NCBI RefSeq assembly: GCF_020509005.1
Contig: NC_063015.1
Coordinates: forward strand, 5,752,501-5,816,500
Source of the DNA: Fulvia fulva
Taxonomy: Eukaryota; Ascomycota; Dothideomycetes; Mycosphaerellales; Mycosphaerellaceae
Direction of reading: 5' to 3'
Length of the DNA stretch: 64,000 nt
Shown: piece after piece, positions 34,168 to 46,202 of the stretch
Layout: every line of letters begins with the position of its first letter
Numbering within the stretch: position 1 is the stretch's first letter
Program-made: the position numbers and the translations under genes
The notes under the pieces: model-generated
The model's input: the letters and a program-made list of their open reading frames with translations, nothing else
What the model was told of the DNA's origin: nothing
Databases searched by the model: none

Positions 34168-35154
34168 ATGCAGCACCCCATCCGCCTCACCTGGAACGAA
34201 GCCTGCTCAGGCATCTTCGGCAGCATCTCCCTCGCCGCCTGGATCTTCCTCCTCCTGCCGCAAGTACTCGAGAACTACCAGCAAGGCCACGCCGACGGGA
34301 TCTCGCTGACCTTCCTCTTCATCTGGTTCGTCGGCGATGTCACGAACTTGGCCGGCGCACTGTGGGCGCGACTTGTCCCGACTGTGATTGCGTTGGCGGT
34401 GTACTTTTGTTTCGCGGATACGGTTCTGATCGCGCAGTGTCTCTACTACCTGGGACTGAAGAAGACAAGGGCGCGAGAGAAGGATGCAGACGAGAGTACT
34501 GGTGGGGTGCTGCAGAGCGAGCACACACCACTCTTGAACCGCGACGCGACCAAGCCCTCCAACCCAACCAACCCGAGACGCAGACTCACAGACGTAACGG
34601 AAGAAAACCTCGGCCTCCCGGGCTCACGCAGAGTCAGCAGCGCCAACAGTCTCCGAAGACGCAGCACCCACGAAGACACCAGCCTCTCCCGCATCCTCGA
34701 AGAACCCACCCGCACACGAGCCACCATCAAGAACACCGTCTCCATCCTCGGCGTGTGCATAGTCGGCGCAGCAGGCTGGGCAATCGCATGGAAAGCGGGC
34801 GCATGGAGACCCACCCCGGTCGGGCAAGAGGGGAGTGGTGACAAAACCCCCGTCGCGGCCGAAATCTTGGGCTACATCAGCGCAGTATGCTATTTGGGCG
34901 CGAGGATACCGCAGATTGTGAAGAATCAGCGAGAACGGAGCTGTGAGGGGTTGAGTCTGCTGTTCTTCCTGCTGAGTTTGCTGGGGAATCTGACGTATGG
35001 AGCGGGGATTCTGTTCCATTCGCTCGAGAGGGAGTATGTGGTGACAAATATTCCCTGGCTGATTGGGTCGCTGGGCACGATTGTGGAGGATGTTACTATT
35101 TTCATCCAGTTTCATGTTTTCGGCGATACGCAGGAGGCTTCGGCGGTGGTGTGA
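34168..35154 (+). CDS. YPQ1: PQ-loop vacuolar cationic amino-acid transporter (YPQ/Stm1-like)
   Basis: A 328-residue membrane protein from ATG 34168 (MQHPIRLTWNEACSGIFGSI); the upstream in-frame ATG at 33961 adds sequence not typical of the family. Two PQ-loop repeats are visible: LLLPQVLENY (Pro31-Gln32) and ARIPQIVKNQ (Pro248-Gln249). Seven hydrophobic segments are split by a long Ser/Arg-rich loop (about 115-190), as in fungal Ypq1-3/Stm1 and animal PQLC2. The family exports cationic amino acids from the vacuole. The loop has many Ser/Thr and basic sites and is probably phosphorylated. The exact yeast paralog cannot be assigned, so the symbol denotes the family. Confidence 0.85.
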   Translation: MQHPIRLTWNEACSGIFGSISLAAWIFLLLPQVLENYQQGHADGISLTFLFIWFVGDVTNLAGALWARLVPTVIALAVYFCFADTVLIAQCLYYLGLKKTRAREKDADESTGGVLQSEHTPLLNRDATKPSNPTNPRRRLTDVTEENLGLPGSRRVSSANSLRRRSTHEDTSLSRILEEPTRTRATIKNTVSILGVCIVGAAGWAIAWKAGAWRPTPVGQEGSGDKTPVAAEILGYISAVCYLGARIPQIVKNQRERSCEGLSLLFFLLSLLGNLTYGAGILFHSLEREYVVTNIPWLIGSLGTIVEDVTIFIQFHVFGDTQEASAVV

Positions 35155-36374
35155 GCAGAATGACATGACATGAACGCTCTCTGAAGGCCCAGGCACAAAA
35201 CTTGCCACAACACGTTGAGAGAGACCCGTCGCACAGAGGCACAGGACGACCGTCATGACGACATGAAGTCCATCTACGTTATTCCGCCAGCATTTGCCAT
35301 GATCAATATGCATAACAGGTGTCGTCGCACGACTGCCGAATGGACAGACTCTCGGTGCCGGCAGCAAGCACAGGGTCACCACGAGATGTATGTATGATAT
35401 GATGAGATCAAGTATAATGTGTACAGCATAGACAATGGAGAACGACTTGGAGCACGCTGCCAGTGGCAGACCAGACCACATAACGCCCTTACCTCCATGC
35501 GTGCTTATCTCGGCTGAGCTCTTGCTACGAGGTATACCAGGCTGGTCGGTATTCACCATCCGAAGGGTCTCTTAGCATATACCATGATCAGCATGCTACA
35601 GAGTCATCTCTACAGCTCTGGCAAATGAAACGATTGTCGGGGGGCTGAGGAAGCACAGAGGCAGCACGAGAAGCACGCATGATGGGTGAAACGAAGGATG
35701 ATGTACACAGAACTCCATATTGAGAGCCCAGACGCAAGAAAACGCTGGAGAGAATGCATCTTGCATGATACTTCATGAACCCCCAGACTCCTCGCAAGCT
35801 CCAGCATGCAGAAAGTAGCCGAGGTCATTGGCATTCTCAATACCGTATCATGCACGGCGGCCACTTGCACAACTTCCCCACGAAGCTACAGGCATACTAT
35901 ACTGCGTCGGGCATTCCAAGGGGTTGACACTACTGGGACTTCCGGGTTCCAGGAAAGCGGCATGTGCACGACTCTGCTGTTCTTACATGGCGTAGCTTGT
36001 TGTGATGCAGATTCTGGGCCAATTGCTAGGGAGTAGTATGGTTGCATCATATCGGGGGACCTCGGCGCACGTGAATTGGCCAACTTTCGAAAGGGTGGGG
36101 TTTGCTAGCTACTATTCTAATAGAGCCGCCGCGAGTTGTTGTGGTGTGTGTGCGTGTGTGTGCCTTGCAACAAAATGATGAAGTAGAGCAGAGTGTAGTA
36201 GCTCGCCTGACACTTGACAACAGCCAGAAGCTTGTTTCCAACGCCGTCCATGGGACCTATACATGTACCCCACCGATGTAAACCCTCACATGTCCGCGAC
36301 AGACTTCGGCCTGCGCCTGCCGGGCTCCATCATCCGCACAGCAGGACGGCGATCATTCGTGTTCGACACTGAAC
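35155..36374. other. Intergenic region, with a GT-rich microsatellite
   Basis: No supported gene. A (GT)n-like run lies near 36138-36162. The other frames are short and overlapping. Confidence 0.5.
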
Positions 36375-36426
36375 CTACCTCCGACGTGCCGTCGCAACAG
36401 TAGAAACGTCTTGGAGATCTGGACCG

Positions 36427-37802
36427 TTACCCCTCGTGGAATAGCAGTATCTGCACGGTCTTGGTGTCGGCAGCCAAAGAGAGTGCCGTTGGTCCCATTG
36501 CATGACATAGAGGCGTACGTTTAGACCGATCTCGCCAGTCGGCATCGATGTCGTCATGGGCAAGCATGGTGTCCAAGTAAATGTTGTTACCCACGCGTGC
36601 GGCATATGTTGAAGCAGTCCATCCGTGCTTGTTAGGCCTATTGATCGCAACGGCGCCGGTGGCCATCCAAGCAACCAAGACCTCGTGGTGACCAGCCCTC
36701 ACCGCGTACATAAGTGGCGTCTCCTGTCCGCTGTCAAAGTGTTCGACGAATGGTACGAGGTTGTGCAGAGAGCTCGCAATGTCCTCGCCAGACCTTGTTC
36801 AGTCAGCCAAGATGTGCTAGACGCCGACCCAGACTCGGGGAATTCGCATATTGTTTAATTCGATGACGTGTTCCTGCACACATCTCCCTCTTTATTGATC
36901 AAGCGAGCGAGTGCTGTAGCCACTTCAGCCACATCTTCTGCGGCGCCGTCTCGATCTACCACAGCTGCATGGGCTGGCCAGTTTCGGAACGCGTACTCCA
37001 GCAATTGGACATGCATGTGCCCATCGTCGTAAGACTGTCGTAAGTAGTGGTCGATGGCTAAGTAGGTAAGACAAACGAGAGTAATCTTGAGATCCGCCTT
37101 TGGGTACCATCGATCAACAGTCCTCTCGAAGTATTCGTGGGTCGTGAAATGGACCAATCGAAGTTCGCGCAAGTCTTTCCGGCCTTGGGCAGGATCCGAT
37201 CGCCCTGCGCTTGCATGCCCTGGCACCGTTGTCACTAGGCCAGCACAAGCCAACAGCACTAGATTGGCGTCAGGTACTGCGTCAGGGTCCAGATCCTGGT
37301 CGCCCACTTCTACCGCGAGGACATGGAGGATTGCCGACATGTTGAAGCTTCGGCTAGGCACTCATACACAACATCGTATGAATCCGATCCGTGAGGTAGA
37401 CTCTGCAATGCCTTTTTCATAGACTTCGGGGTTGCCTTGGCTATCAACGCGTCCATGTGCAGTTGGGCAAGCAGAAACCTAAGACAGCGGTGCCGAGCCA
37501 GGGACGTGGTCAAGAACCCAGCTTACATCCCATTTACAGCTGCAGTGACATCGTTGATGATCCGTGTTGCCATTCCCTCGATCGCTTTTGCACGACCTGG
37601 CAATTCCTCCAGCCGCGTTTCGATGTACCTTCGCACATCTCCATCTTCCGCTCGGACCCGAATCCGAAGAGCCGGATTGAATAGCTCCTCCAGACTGGGT
37701 ATAGGCCTAGATGCCATCTTTGCTGGAGCGCACATAGCGGATGACGTCTTCCGTGAGCTGCAAGACGGCGATCACGCTGGCCACGCCACTGAGAGGTTCC
37801 AT
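36427..37802 (-). pseudogene. NACHT-ankyrin (STAND/NLR) gene with internal deletion
   Basis: On the minus strand an ATG at 37802 begins MEPLSGVASVIAVLQLTEDV, the N-terminal helix typical of fungal NACHT-ankyrin proteins. After about 30 residues it runs into a stop. The next frame continues at once with MASRPIPSLEELFNPALRIR, which belongs after the NACHT core in this family. A 48-nt intron (37526-37479) restores the block GMFLLAQLHMDAL. About 35 residues are missing again near 37370. Then AVEVGDQDLDPDAV, LVHFTTHEYFERT and NWPAHA follow. Ankyrin-type repeats (ETPLMYAVRAGHHEV) close it at 36427. The P-loop and Walker B are absent, so the protein cannot act as an NLR switch. Retention of a spliceable intron argues for fairly recent decay. 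Confidence 0.75.
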
Positions 37803-40021
37803 CTATCTCCAAGCAGTCGACTGTCGTAGCTCAGGCCGGCAGGAAAGAGCATGGACAAGCACGCCGTGCTCGACATATTCATCTCAGGTCGCACAACTGA
37901 GGCTGAGTCGAACGTAGGTAGCACTGCGGCAAAGCTCGCCTCTGCTATCGTGCATGAGCGGCATGACAGTTCCGTGTCCACGATCCCTGAAGTGGCAAGC
38001 GTGTCGTCACTTGACCTTGACAAGACCATCTTCACGCATTTGACTCGTGATATGGGTCGATCCAGCACTCGCCACGGCGACATGTTGTGTAAGATGGTAG
38101 GTTGTGAATGTTCGTGTTGTGCGAAAGTGGGAGAAGGGACCAGACAGGGAACAGGGGAAGCGACGCCTGGGACTTTGGGAGTCAGGTCCGGTAGCGACGA
38201 TTCTGCTTGTCGACCATCGAGAAGACATGAACATCAACATCTCCTCCAGACGCCCTTTTGGCTGTCTAGAAGCCTCGGCCGTCTCTCCGTCGACACGACC
38301 ACGATTGCCTATATACGATATCGTGAATTCGACGCCTCACTCCCGAACGATGCCGCGGCTTGACCAGCTGTGCGATGCATGAAGCGACACGCCCGAGCCT
38401 CAAAGAACGAGTACCACCCAGACAAGGTAGGCCTGCCACCTCTGGGCGCACGACAAGCACGGCAAGAGAGAGGCACGCTATCATTGTTGATACTATATCG
38501 GGAAGATCTGGCAGCAGGAACAACGGCGCGCTTCTTGCAGAACGCGAGGTGCACTGCGTAAGAGCATTGCTTCGGCAGGAGATCTCAGACCTTGGGGCAT
38601 GACATTCGAACTCTTGCACAGGTCGTGTGACTACATGTTGTGAGCATGCGCTCTTCCAGCATGCATGAATCCAGCTACGAAGCTCACTGTAGTCAACTGC
38701 TCTGACCTGAACAATGTCAGCCAGCGCGAGAAACACTCGCTCGTGGCATAATCAGATCGGCGGCACGCCGAGGCCTAGAGAGTGCCACGAGTTTTATCTG
38801 AAGCGAATGGGAAGAAGGTCAAGGTTTCGCCTACGGCTGCTCTGGAAGATGTGCACAAACGCTTCAGGATTACTGGAAACGACGAGAGCGCAGAGTTCAG
38901 CTGTTTCTGGCCGACAGCAGAGTTCTTGTCGTCAAGAAACACTTGATGAACATCCCACCGGCAAGATCCATTGACCATGTGTGCTATCGCGTCGAGGTCG
39001 GTTGCCGCTGGCGAGCTTGCGAATGTGATGAGGAGGGCGTGATGCCTTGATGGCATACTTTTCCGGGTCTGGACGCTGGAGGTGAGTTTTCCCAAGTTGA
39101 GGGCTTTGGACCTTGCCGCATCGCTGTGCTTGCCCTGGAGTGCGCATGAGGATGTGTGCTACATGCAGAGACCTTTGCTTCGTACCGAAGTTGTTCGCTG
39201 TGGCGTCATTATATTGACTCTATTGAAACGGCCCAGGGACATTGATGCGCGGACGACGAGACCTAGGGATGGCTCTTGATGAGAAGTAGGCTCTTTCGGG
39301 CGATACTTTGGCGCTTCAGCGCCCTCAGCAATGCATGCCACGCAATGGCATAGAACACTAATCGTAGACTATGATGGAAAAACTCCATCACATGCATCAT
39401 GGAGGATCTTCCGAAGACCACGAGCGAGCCGCAGAGAAGACGCAGCCTTTACTAATCCCTCACCAAATATTGATGCTACCCCATCATTATCGACAAGCGT
39501 TTCTGCCAGCTCTGGAACTGCCATCCCTCCACAACACGCCTTGCCCCACTCCACAAGAAATCGGTGCGGTGTCTGTATACCACGCGCAGGATGTCTGGCT
39601 CACGTGGTGTCGAAACATCAAAGACGTTTCAGATGTGGTGGCCCAGCGCGTCCACAACGCTCGCCTTTGTTTGAGCCTAAATTTGGGCCGGCGCTTAAAG
39701 GCAGACAATAGACGCCGACGACAAAAGAACAAAGACCTTTCTGGAGGCCTCGAGTCTGCACCCTCCTCTCTTGCGTCGTTCACTATCTTCTCCTTCTCGT
39801 GAATAGCGTTTTCAGAGTTTGGCGTTATTGTGTTCTTGTACATTGCTTTCCTACCACTAATTTGCATCTTCACGAACGAAACAGTCGCTGGCGGCTCCAA
39901 CCTACAATATCAACATCACGAACATCACGAACTTGCACATACATCGAGCTGCAAAGCAGAAACAGCATCGAAACCGGCAGAAGACCGTCGACCACATCAC
40001 ACCACACAAACAACCGCAACC
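37803..40021. other. Intergenic region, no supported gene
   Basis: Several frames of 80-170 codons overlap on both strands, without recognisable domains. The last 200 bases are probably the leader of the SUR7-like gene. Confidence 0.45.
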
Positions 40022-41215
40022 ATGCCTTTCTCTTCCAAGGATGACAGCGCAAAGCCCTTCCACCCACTGGCCATCCTCCCAGTCCTCGTCGTCGCAACAG
40101 CCTTCGTCCTCTCCTTCCTATGCGTCTTCGCCGGGTCGAGGCCAGGCATGATGGAAGACTATGCAGTCTTTACCCTCAACACCTCCCGCATCGGCGAGAA
40201 CCTCGTCCAAGAATTCGACAACAAGATCCAAAGCTTCAACACCAGCGGAATCCTCGCAAAGCGATCTGAGCCCGAACCACTTCCAGTTGTGCTAGCTGCC
40301 CGCGCGACCATCACGACTGCACCTCTCCCAACCATCACCCTCGCCCCTCGCGATCTCGACGACCTTGTAGACGGCCTCACCAGCAAAGTCGGCGAAGTCA
40401 AATCCGAAATCGGCGGCAAAGCATCCTCCATCGCTTCTGCGGTCGAATCGAAGGCGACATCAGCAGCAGGCGCCGTCGAATCCGCCGTCGCATCCAAAGT
40501 CCAATCCGCCATCGAAGCCGTCAAAACCGCCCTCGTCCGCGAAGTCAACGAAGCATACCTCGACTTTGTCGACGAAATGGATCTGAAAGGTTTCTACGCC
40601 GTGCACATGATGACGACGTGTGAAGGCGAGTACGTCTACCCCAACGGAACAAACTACACCATCAGCCTCACAGCCCCGGAACCGAAGAACGGAACCCTCG
40701 ATGGTAAAGTCTTCACCTGCGAGAATCACTCCATGCTCAACCCTCTCACTCTCGTCAAGGTCCTGTACTGGATCGGAATCGTATTCACAGGTCTCGCACT
40801 CGCCATCGGAATCTGGGGCGCAGCACGCTACAGCCGCAAACTCGCCATCCTCAACGTCCTCGCAACTCTTCCAGGTGTAATGTTCATCGCTCTCGCTTCA
40901 GCCGCTACGCACGCTTTCGCAGCCGGCGCAGCCGGCCTCGTCAACTTCGTCGGCAACGGGATTGGAATTTCCGGCCAGAGTGGTGGGAAGTTCGTTGCGT
41001 TGACTTGGGCGACGACGGTGTTGCTTTTGGTTAATATGTGTCTTTGGAGCTTGCTGGCGGTGCTGGGGGAGCGGGTGCAGTTTCCTAGGAGGAGGAATGG
41101 GGGAGGGGAAGTGGGTGAGAAGGTGCCGCTTCCGCCGAGTTATGGTGGATATGCAGAGGAGCAGCATGAGATGAGGATTAGACATCCGCATTTTCCCGGT
41201 GCGGGGGCGGCGTAG
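40022..41215 (+). CDS. SUR7/PalI-family plasma-membrane protein
   Basis: A 397-residue protein from ATG 40022 (context CAACCATGCC), preferred over the ATG at 39830. It has one transmembrane segment near residues 15-36 (LAILPVLVVATAFVLSFLCV), a long extracellular loop, and three segments near 243-355 (LYWIGIVFTGLALAIGIWG, LNVLATLPGVMFIALA, ALTWATTVLLLVNMCLWSLL). This four-span layout and the Cys pair in the loop (CEGEYVYPNGTNYT, FTCENHS) fit the SUR7/PalI family. Members organise eisosome (MCC) membrane patches or sense ambient pH. An Ala/Ser/Lys helical repeat region (about 120-180) in the loop is unusual, and N-glycosylation sites are present. The cytosolic tail is Pro-rich. Confidence 0.8.
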   Translation: MPFSSKDDSAKPFHPLAILPVLVVATAFVLSFLCVFAGSRPGMMEDYAVFTLNTSRIGENLVQEFDNKIQSFNTSGILAKRSEPEPLPVVLAARATITTAPLPTITLAPRDLDDLVDGLTSKVGEVKSEIGGKASSIASAVESKATSAAGAVESAVASKVQSAIEAVKTALVREVNEAYLDFVDEMDLKGFYAVHMMTTCEGEYVYPNGTNYTISLTAPEPKNGTLDGKVFTCENHSMLNPLTLVKVLYWIGIVFTGLALAIGIWGAARYSRKLAILNVLATLPGVMFIALASAATHAFAAGAAGLVNFVGNGIGISGQSGGKFVALTWATTVLLLVNMCLWSLLAVLGERVQFPRRRNGGGEVGEKVPLPPSYGGYAEEQHEMRIRHPHFPGAGAA

Positions 41216-41748
41216 AGGGAGTGGTTGTGTTTTACGTAGTGGGTAGTTTTGAATCGAATGATAGAGCAGTGGCTTCGCTGCTGACGTTTTGGTGGTTCTA
41301 TACGTGTCTCACATTCTCTCGGGCAGTGGCCACTGTCAAATGGTCGCATATTGGAATCCATAGCATCATCGCCGTCTCTCGTTCGATCATATCGGTCTAT
41401 TGCACTGTTCTGTCTGCCAGGCCATGTGTACAACAGCTATGCCCTTACAGGTATGTCTCTTGAGCGCTATTTGGCAGTATTGCACATTTCCATACCAGAA
41501 GAGGAAACAGGGTGTTTCAGCCCACCTCGCACGTGACTGCATCTCAAGCGTCGATCACCTGCCCCTTTGGGGGGCTCACGCCGACTTCTTGGCTTGCCGA
41601 CTGTGCGAGCGGGTGGCCGCTCTAGATGACCTTGGCGCATTCCTTCGAGCACGCGACCTCCTTTTCCTCGTCTTTGCAACCAAGATGAACTTCTCTACTC
41701 TATCTGGCTGTGCATATGGCGAATTGATCACGATCTTGATGCTGGACC
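41216..41748. other. Intergenic region upstream of the GH125 gene
   Basis: A short overlapping frame (41400-41858) shows no domain. This is probably promoter and leader of the mannosidase gene. Confidence 0.45.
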
Positions 41749-43663
41749 ATGGGAAATTTACAAAGACTGCTGCTCTTGGCCATCTTATCAGTCGGGACAA
41801 CTGCTCAGATCCATCATGGAAACAATGCGGAGCTTGGTGTGACCGACGAGGGTGTTGATGAGTGTCCTCATTATGGCAAATGGTCACGAGTTGCCCACGA
41901 GCCATTCTCTGGATCACTGTACAACTTATCGTACATGAGACCACCACCGGAATGCCGAACCTTCAACAGTCCAGTCATAGAGACCGCCATTGAAGAGACC
42001 ACGTCTGCGATCGCAGACCCAGACATGAAGCATCTCTTCAGGAACGCGTATCCAAACACCCTGGACACTACCGTCAGCTGGCGAGGCAGGGCCGCCAACA
42101 ACTCAGAAGAAGAACTGGCCTTTATCATTACTGGCGACATCGATGCCATGTGGTTACGGGACTCCGCCAACCAGTTGCAGTCTTATGCACCCTTCCTGGA
42201 AGCTTCGGATGACAATGCCTCTCTCGCCTCGTTGTATCGAGGGGCTATCAATCTTCAAGCACGCTACATCACCACGTCGCCCTACTGCAATGCTTTCCAG
42301 CCACCGGAGGAGTCTGGGATGAAGAAAGCCCACAATGGAGCGTACGGCGGCTACAAAGTGGAGCCTGAGTATAGCTGGGATGTCGTTTTTGAATGCAAGT
42401 ATGAGCTTGACTCGTTGGCATCTTTCTTGCAGCTGTCTCATACATACTATGAGAAGACTGGAGATTATGACTTCTTCAGGAAGTTCAACTGGGTCAGAGC
42501 AATTGAGACGATTATCACTGTGACCAGCAACATGAGCAACGAGGCGACTTACAACCTAGATGGGACCTCTCCTGCGGCGTCTTACAGGTTCTCGCCCTTC
42601 ATCAACAGCGGCTATGGAAGCCCTGTCGCAGCAAATACTGGTCTGGTGCGATCCTTCTTCCGCCCTTCCGACGATCCAACAATGTACCAGCTTTTCATCC
42701 CCGCGAACATGATGTTCAGCCACTACCTCGCCCTCACCGCCGAGATCATGTACAAAGGCGGCAATCACCCACTCTCCCACAGGATGAAACTAATGTCCAA
42801 GAACATCCGCGCAGCGATTCAGAAACATGGCATCGTGCACACCGAAAAGCACGGCGATGTCTACGCCTTCGAAGTCGACGGCTTCGGCGGCGTCAACTTG
42901 ATGGACGACTCCAATTCCCCAAGCCTCCTCTCCTCAGCCTTCTTCGGCTACCTGGACGAAAACGATCCCATCTACCAAAACACCCGCACTCGTCTGCTGA
43001 GCACCGATAACCCCTACTGGGCGCACGGTCCCGTCATATCTGCCGTGGGTGGTCCACACAATGGCCCTGCGATGGCATGGCCAATGGCGTCGATCATGCG
43101 GATCTTCACAACCGACAACGACACGGAAATCACCGCGCAGCTACGGCAGCTTGTCAGTTCGACGGATGGGTTGGGATTGATCCATGAGGCTGTCAGAAGT
43201 CACAATGCGAGTGATTGGACGAGGTCGTGGTTTGCTTGGGCTAATGGATTGTTTGGGGAGTGTATTGTGGATTTGAAGGCGAGGAAGCCGCATCTTTTGC
43301 AGCAGAGTTTTCAGGAGAAGTATGTGCTGATCAGTTTTAAAGTGAAGGTATGAAGACTGACAGTGATGCAGTTCCACTTCGAGTAACGACGACGTTGGAT
43401 TTGTGAAGGCTGCCACTGTTTCGCAAAACCATGCGCACGAATCGGCGCATAAGAAGCCGTCGCATGACCATCAGAGTACAGCTGTGCCCGAGCACGAGGT
43501 TGATATGCCACTGGTACACATGGCCGATCCCGACACCGCTCTGGATATGCACTGGTTCTGGCCGTTTACAGGCTTTCTCGCCATCATCTCGGTGGTGATA
43601 TTGGTCTTCTGGCGCAGGTCTTTCCAATCGAGAAGTGCGTATGAACGTTACACCACGTTGTGA
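41749..43663 (+). CDS. GH125 exo-alpha-1,6-mannosidase with C-terminal membrane anchor
   Basis: Two exons (41749-43319 and 43372-43663) joined in phase by a 52-nt intron (GTATGT...GATGCAG) give 620 residues. A signal peptide ([20 protein letters not shown]) leads into a GH125 domain, about residues 35-520. It carries the family blocks [15 protein letters not shown] (128-142), [35 protein letters not shown], and [17 protein letters not shown]125 enzymes release non-reducing alpha-1,6-mannose without a metal ion. Exon 2 adds a His/Ser-rich linker and one transmembrane helix ([19 protein letters not shown], about 585-604) with a short basic tail. The enzyme is therefore probably anchored with its catalytic domain in the Golgi lumen or outside the cell. 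Without splicing the protein ends soon after the domain. Several N-glycosylation sites are present. Confidence 0.88.
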
Positions 43664-43768
43664 AGAGTGCGACGAGTGAGTTACTAATACCTTGGGTTAG
43701 TGTTGTTGCCATCGTTCCTGCTCCGATCATGACACTCTGCAAGAAGTTGAGAACCCCAGGAAACATCC

Positions 43769-46202
43769 TCAATCATCCGTCAGATCAATCTCCCCCTCGA
43801 ACCTCCACTTCTCCGGACACCATCCAACAAGCTGATTCAAAACCCGCCAACAATCACTTGAAAAGTATCTTTCCCGACTCTCATACCTCGACAACGACTG
43901 CGACACCCCGTTCCTCTCTTCCCTACCCCGAAACTCCTCCCACGCCTGCTGAAGCGCTTGCGTATTGGTGCAAGTACAGCAGCTGAGGATGAAGTTGACT
44001 TGGTCGTCTGTGGCTTGGCCTTTGCGGAAAGAGTCGCCGCGGAAGACGGGGGTGTGGTGGGTGGGGTTTGAGGAGATGTTTTGTCCGCAGATGGGATCTC
44101 GACATGGTGCTGGGGGAGCTGGGCAGCCGGGGTGGTGGAAGGTGCTGCTGCCTGAGGGGCTGGATTCGAATTGCTCGGATTTAATGCTGGTGGTGGAGTC
44201 GCTGCGGGTTCTGCTTGGGGTCGTCTTGCGAGATGGGCCGTCGCTAGCCTTAAGTTTACCAATGGGCCGTGCCTGCGTATGTTGGTGATGTTGCCGGCCG
44301 GCTGGTGACGAGGAACGTTGACGTTGTTCTTTGTCAGGATCACCATCATGGCCGAAGTCGGGCATGTCATGGCGAACAGATATGATCTGGCCCGAATGCT
44401 GAGCATCGCGAGATTCCACATTGTCCGGGTCTGAAGATGGTGGAGTGCTGGTAGGTTCATTCGATGGGTCAATTGATGGATAATCAGACGGCGGAGAAGG
44501 ATCACTATCCTCATCCACCATCACCGCATCTCCATCTGCGGCAAGAGCAGAAGCTTTGAACCAGCGCACTACCATCATATCAGCAAACATTCCCTGCGGT
44601 GGCGACTTTTAACATCAACCAACCTGCAAAATGATACTCACACCCCACCCCCCGCCGCGAGAACGCACAATTGCAACAAGCCCCACCCAACTCATTCAAC
44701 CAGATAACACATCTCGGATACGGCCCACCTCCATCACGGCAGTGGCTGCATGGTCTGATCATCGCTGTGCCGAAGATGTAGATCAAGCTCGTGCGAACGA
44801 AGAGCGTGTTTGAGCGGAATGCATGTTCTTCGAAGCTGTCGACGACTCGAAGACGGTTGCGAACGTGCATGTTCAGGAATCGGATGATTGTTGACTCGGG
44901 AATGGCGTGGTCTGGTTCTGGGAGTGATAATGCGGCTCGGCGCTCTTCGAGGAAGCTGATGGTGTAGTCTTTTCCAGGCTCCAGTGTGAACGTCTCATCA
45001 TCTGTCAAGGGCATCAGTTCCCTCTCCCCGGGATCAGGTTCGGGTTCTGATGGTAAGCAATCCTCAGTCTGCTCAGGCCACAGCCACCAGCGTGGTTGCT
45101 GCTTATCTTCCTTCGACACCTCATCCTCACCATACTCCCTCTCCCACCCCGCGACGAGACTCTTAGGTAAATCCCAGTCAGGATGCCACGTCGTAGCCCA
45201 GTATACCCTCACCATCCCATCATTGTCAACTTCACCCGGCTCAACAGTCTGCTCCCTCATCCCACCCCAGCGCACACCAGCAACGTTCAACACTACCTCC
45301 CCACCAGGCCGCATTCTCATAATAGCGCTCGAATGTCTCGTTCCCCGCCATGCGATTTTCCTTTCTCGCACACAATCCTTCACCCTCGTCGCCTCCAACC
45401 GGACAATCTCCCAGTCCCGCTCCTGGATCTCCGGTGTGGAGCGAAGACTACTCAATGGCGACGAGGACGGGATCTCTCGTCGCTCTTCCGTCTGGCTAGC
45501 CGTCGCATCCACCATTTCTGTATCTTCGAGCTCGGGAGTGCGGTCGCTCACTTCTTGGACAAAGCCAGGAAAGCTTGATCCGGTCTCTGAGCGTGCTCGC
45601 GAAGGGCTTGCAGGGCGAGAGTTCTGACGTAAGGGGAGGTGTCTTCGCGGAGGATCTTGACTGCTATTGTGACCATTACCAGGTCGCACCAAGCTGGTGG
45701 GACTGCGGATTGGATTTGTTTCCGCCGAGCTTTGGCGTCGCGGATGGTGGTGCTTGGTGCGCCGGGTGGTTGGAACATTTTGTTCTTGGTGTGAGCTTGA
45801 GTAGAAGGGGTTATGCCGACTTGTGAGCGGGATAACAAGGTTCTCTTGGGTGGTGCTCTCGCCGTGGGCTTCATGCTCGTTCCCACTGTGCTTGGTACTT
45901 GGGCGTGATGCTGATGGCACTGACGAGGAGGAGTCTTCGCGGAACGGTCCACGTCTTCCAGTAATGGATCGGCTCTGCTGCGATTGCGGTGAAGGCGTCT
46001 GGCTCGTGATTCTCCTACGTCGGGCAGCGAGATAAGTCTCTCGAAGAATTGCTGCACTGGATCTTGATGTTGCGCGGCGATTAGGGTCGGGGGTACAGCG
46101 ATATAGCTCGTCGTCATCGTCGAAGTTGACCGCATTCAGTGCTGGTGGCTGTGTAGTGGGGCCTTCGTCTTCGTGGCTGCTCGATGTAGGTGTGACGAAC
46201 AA
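43769..46202 (-). CDS. DUF3716-like Cys-rich protein, paralog A
   Basis: I join 46202-44624 and 44535-43769 through an 88-nt intron in phase, giving about 781 residues. The first codon of the open frame is TTG, so the true start is an upstream exon or an internal Met. The N-terminal third is Ser/Arg/Pro-rich and disordered. A middle block contains LEPGKDYTISFLEERR. Exon 1 ends in a Cys-rich module (CSHCRDGGGPYPRCV, GGACCNCAFSRRGVGCEYH) resembling fungal DUF3716, probably zinc-binding. Exon 2 is disordered, then has CWRVLNQLVGWCPEKW, and ends EIDLTDD, a SUMO-interacting-type motif. It faces the GH125 gene tail to tail, 105 bases apart. Nuclear role inferred. Confidence 0.7.

Noticed and set aside
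34624..35559. A 311-codon minus-strand open frame
   Set aside because: It is the antisense shadow of the PQ-loop transporter gene, whose plus-strand frame has clear domain motifs.
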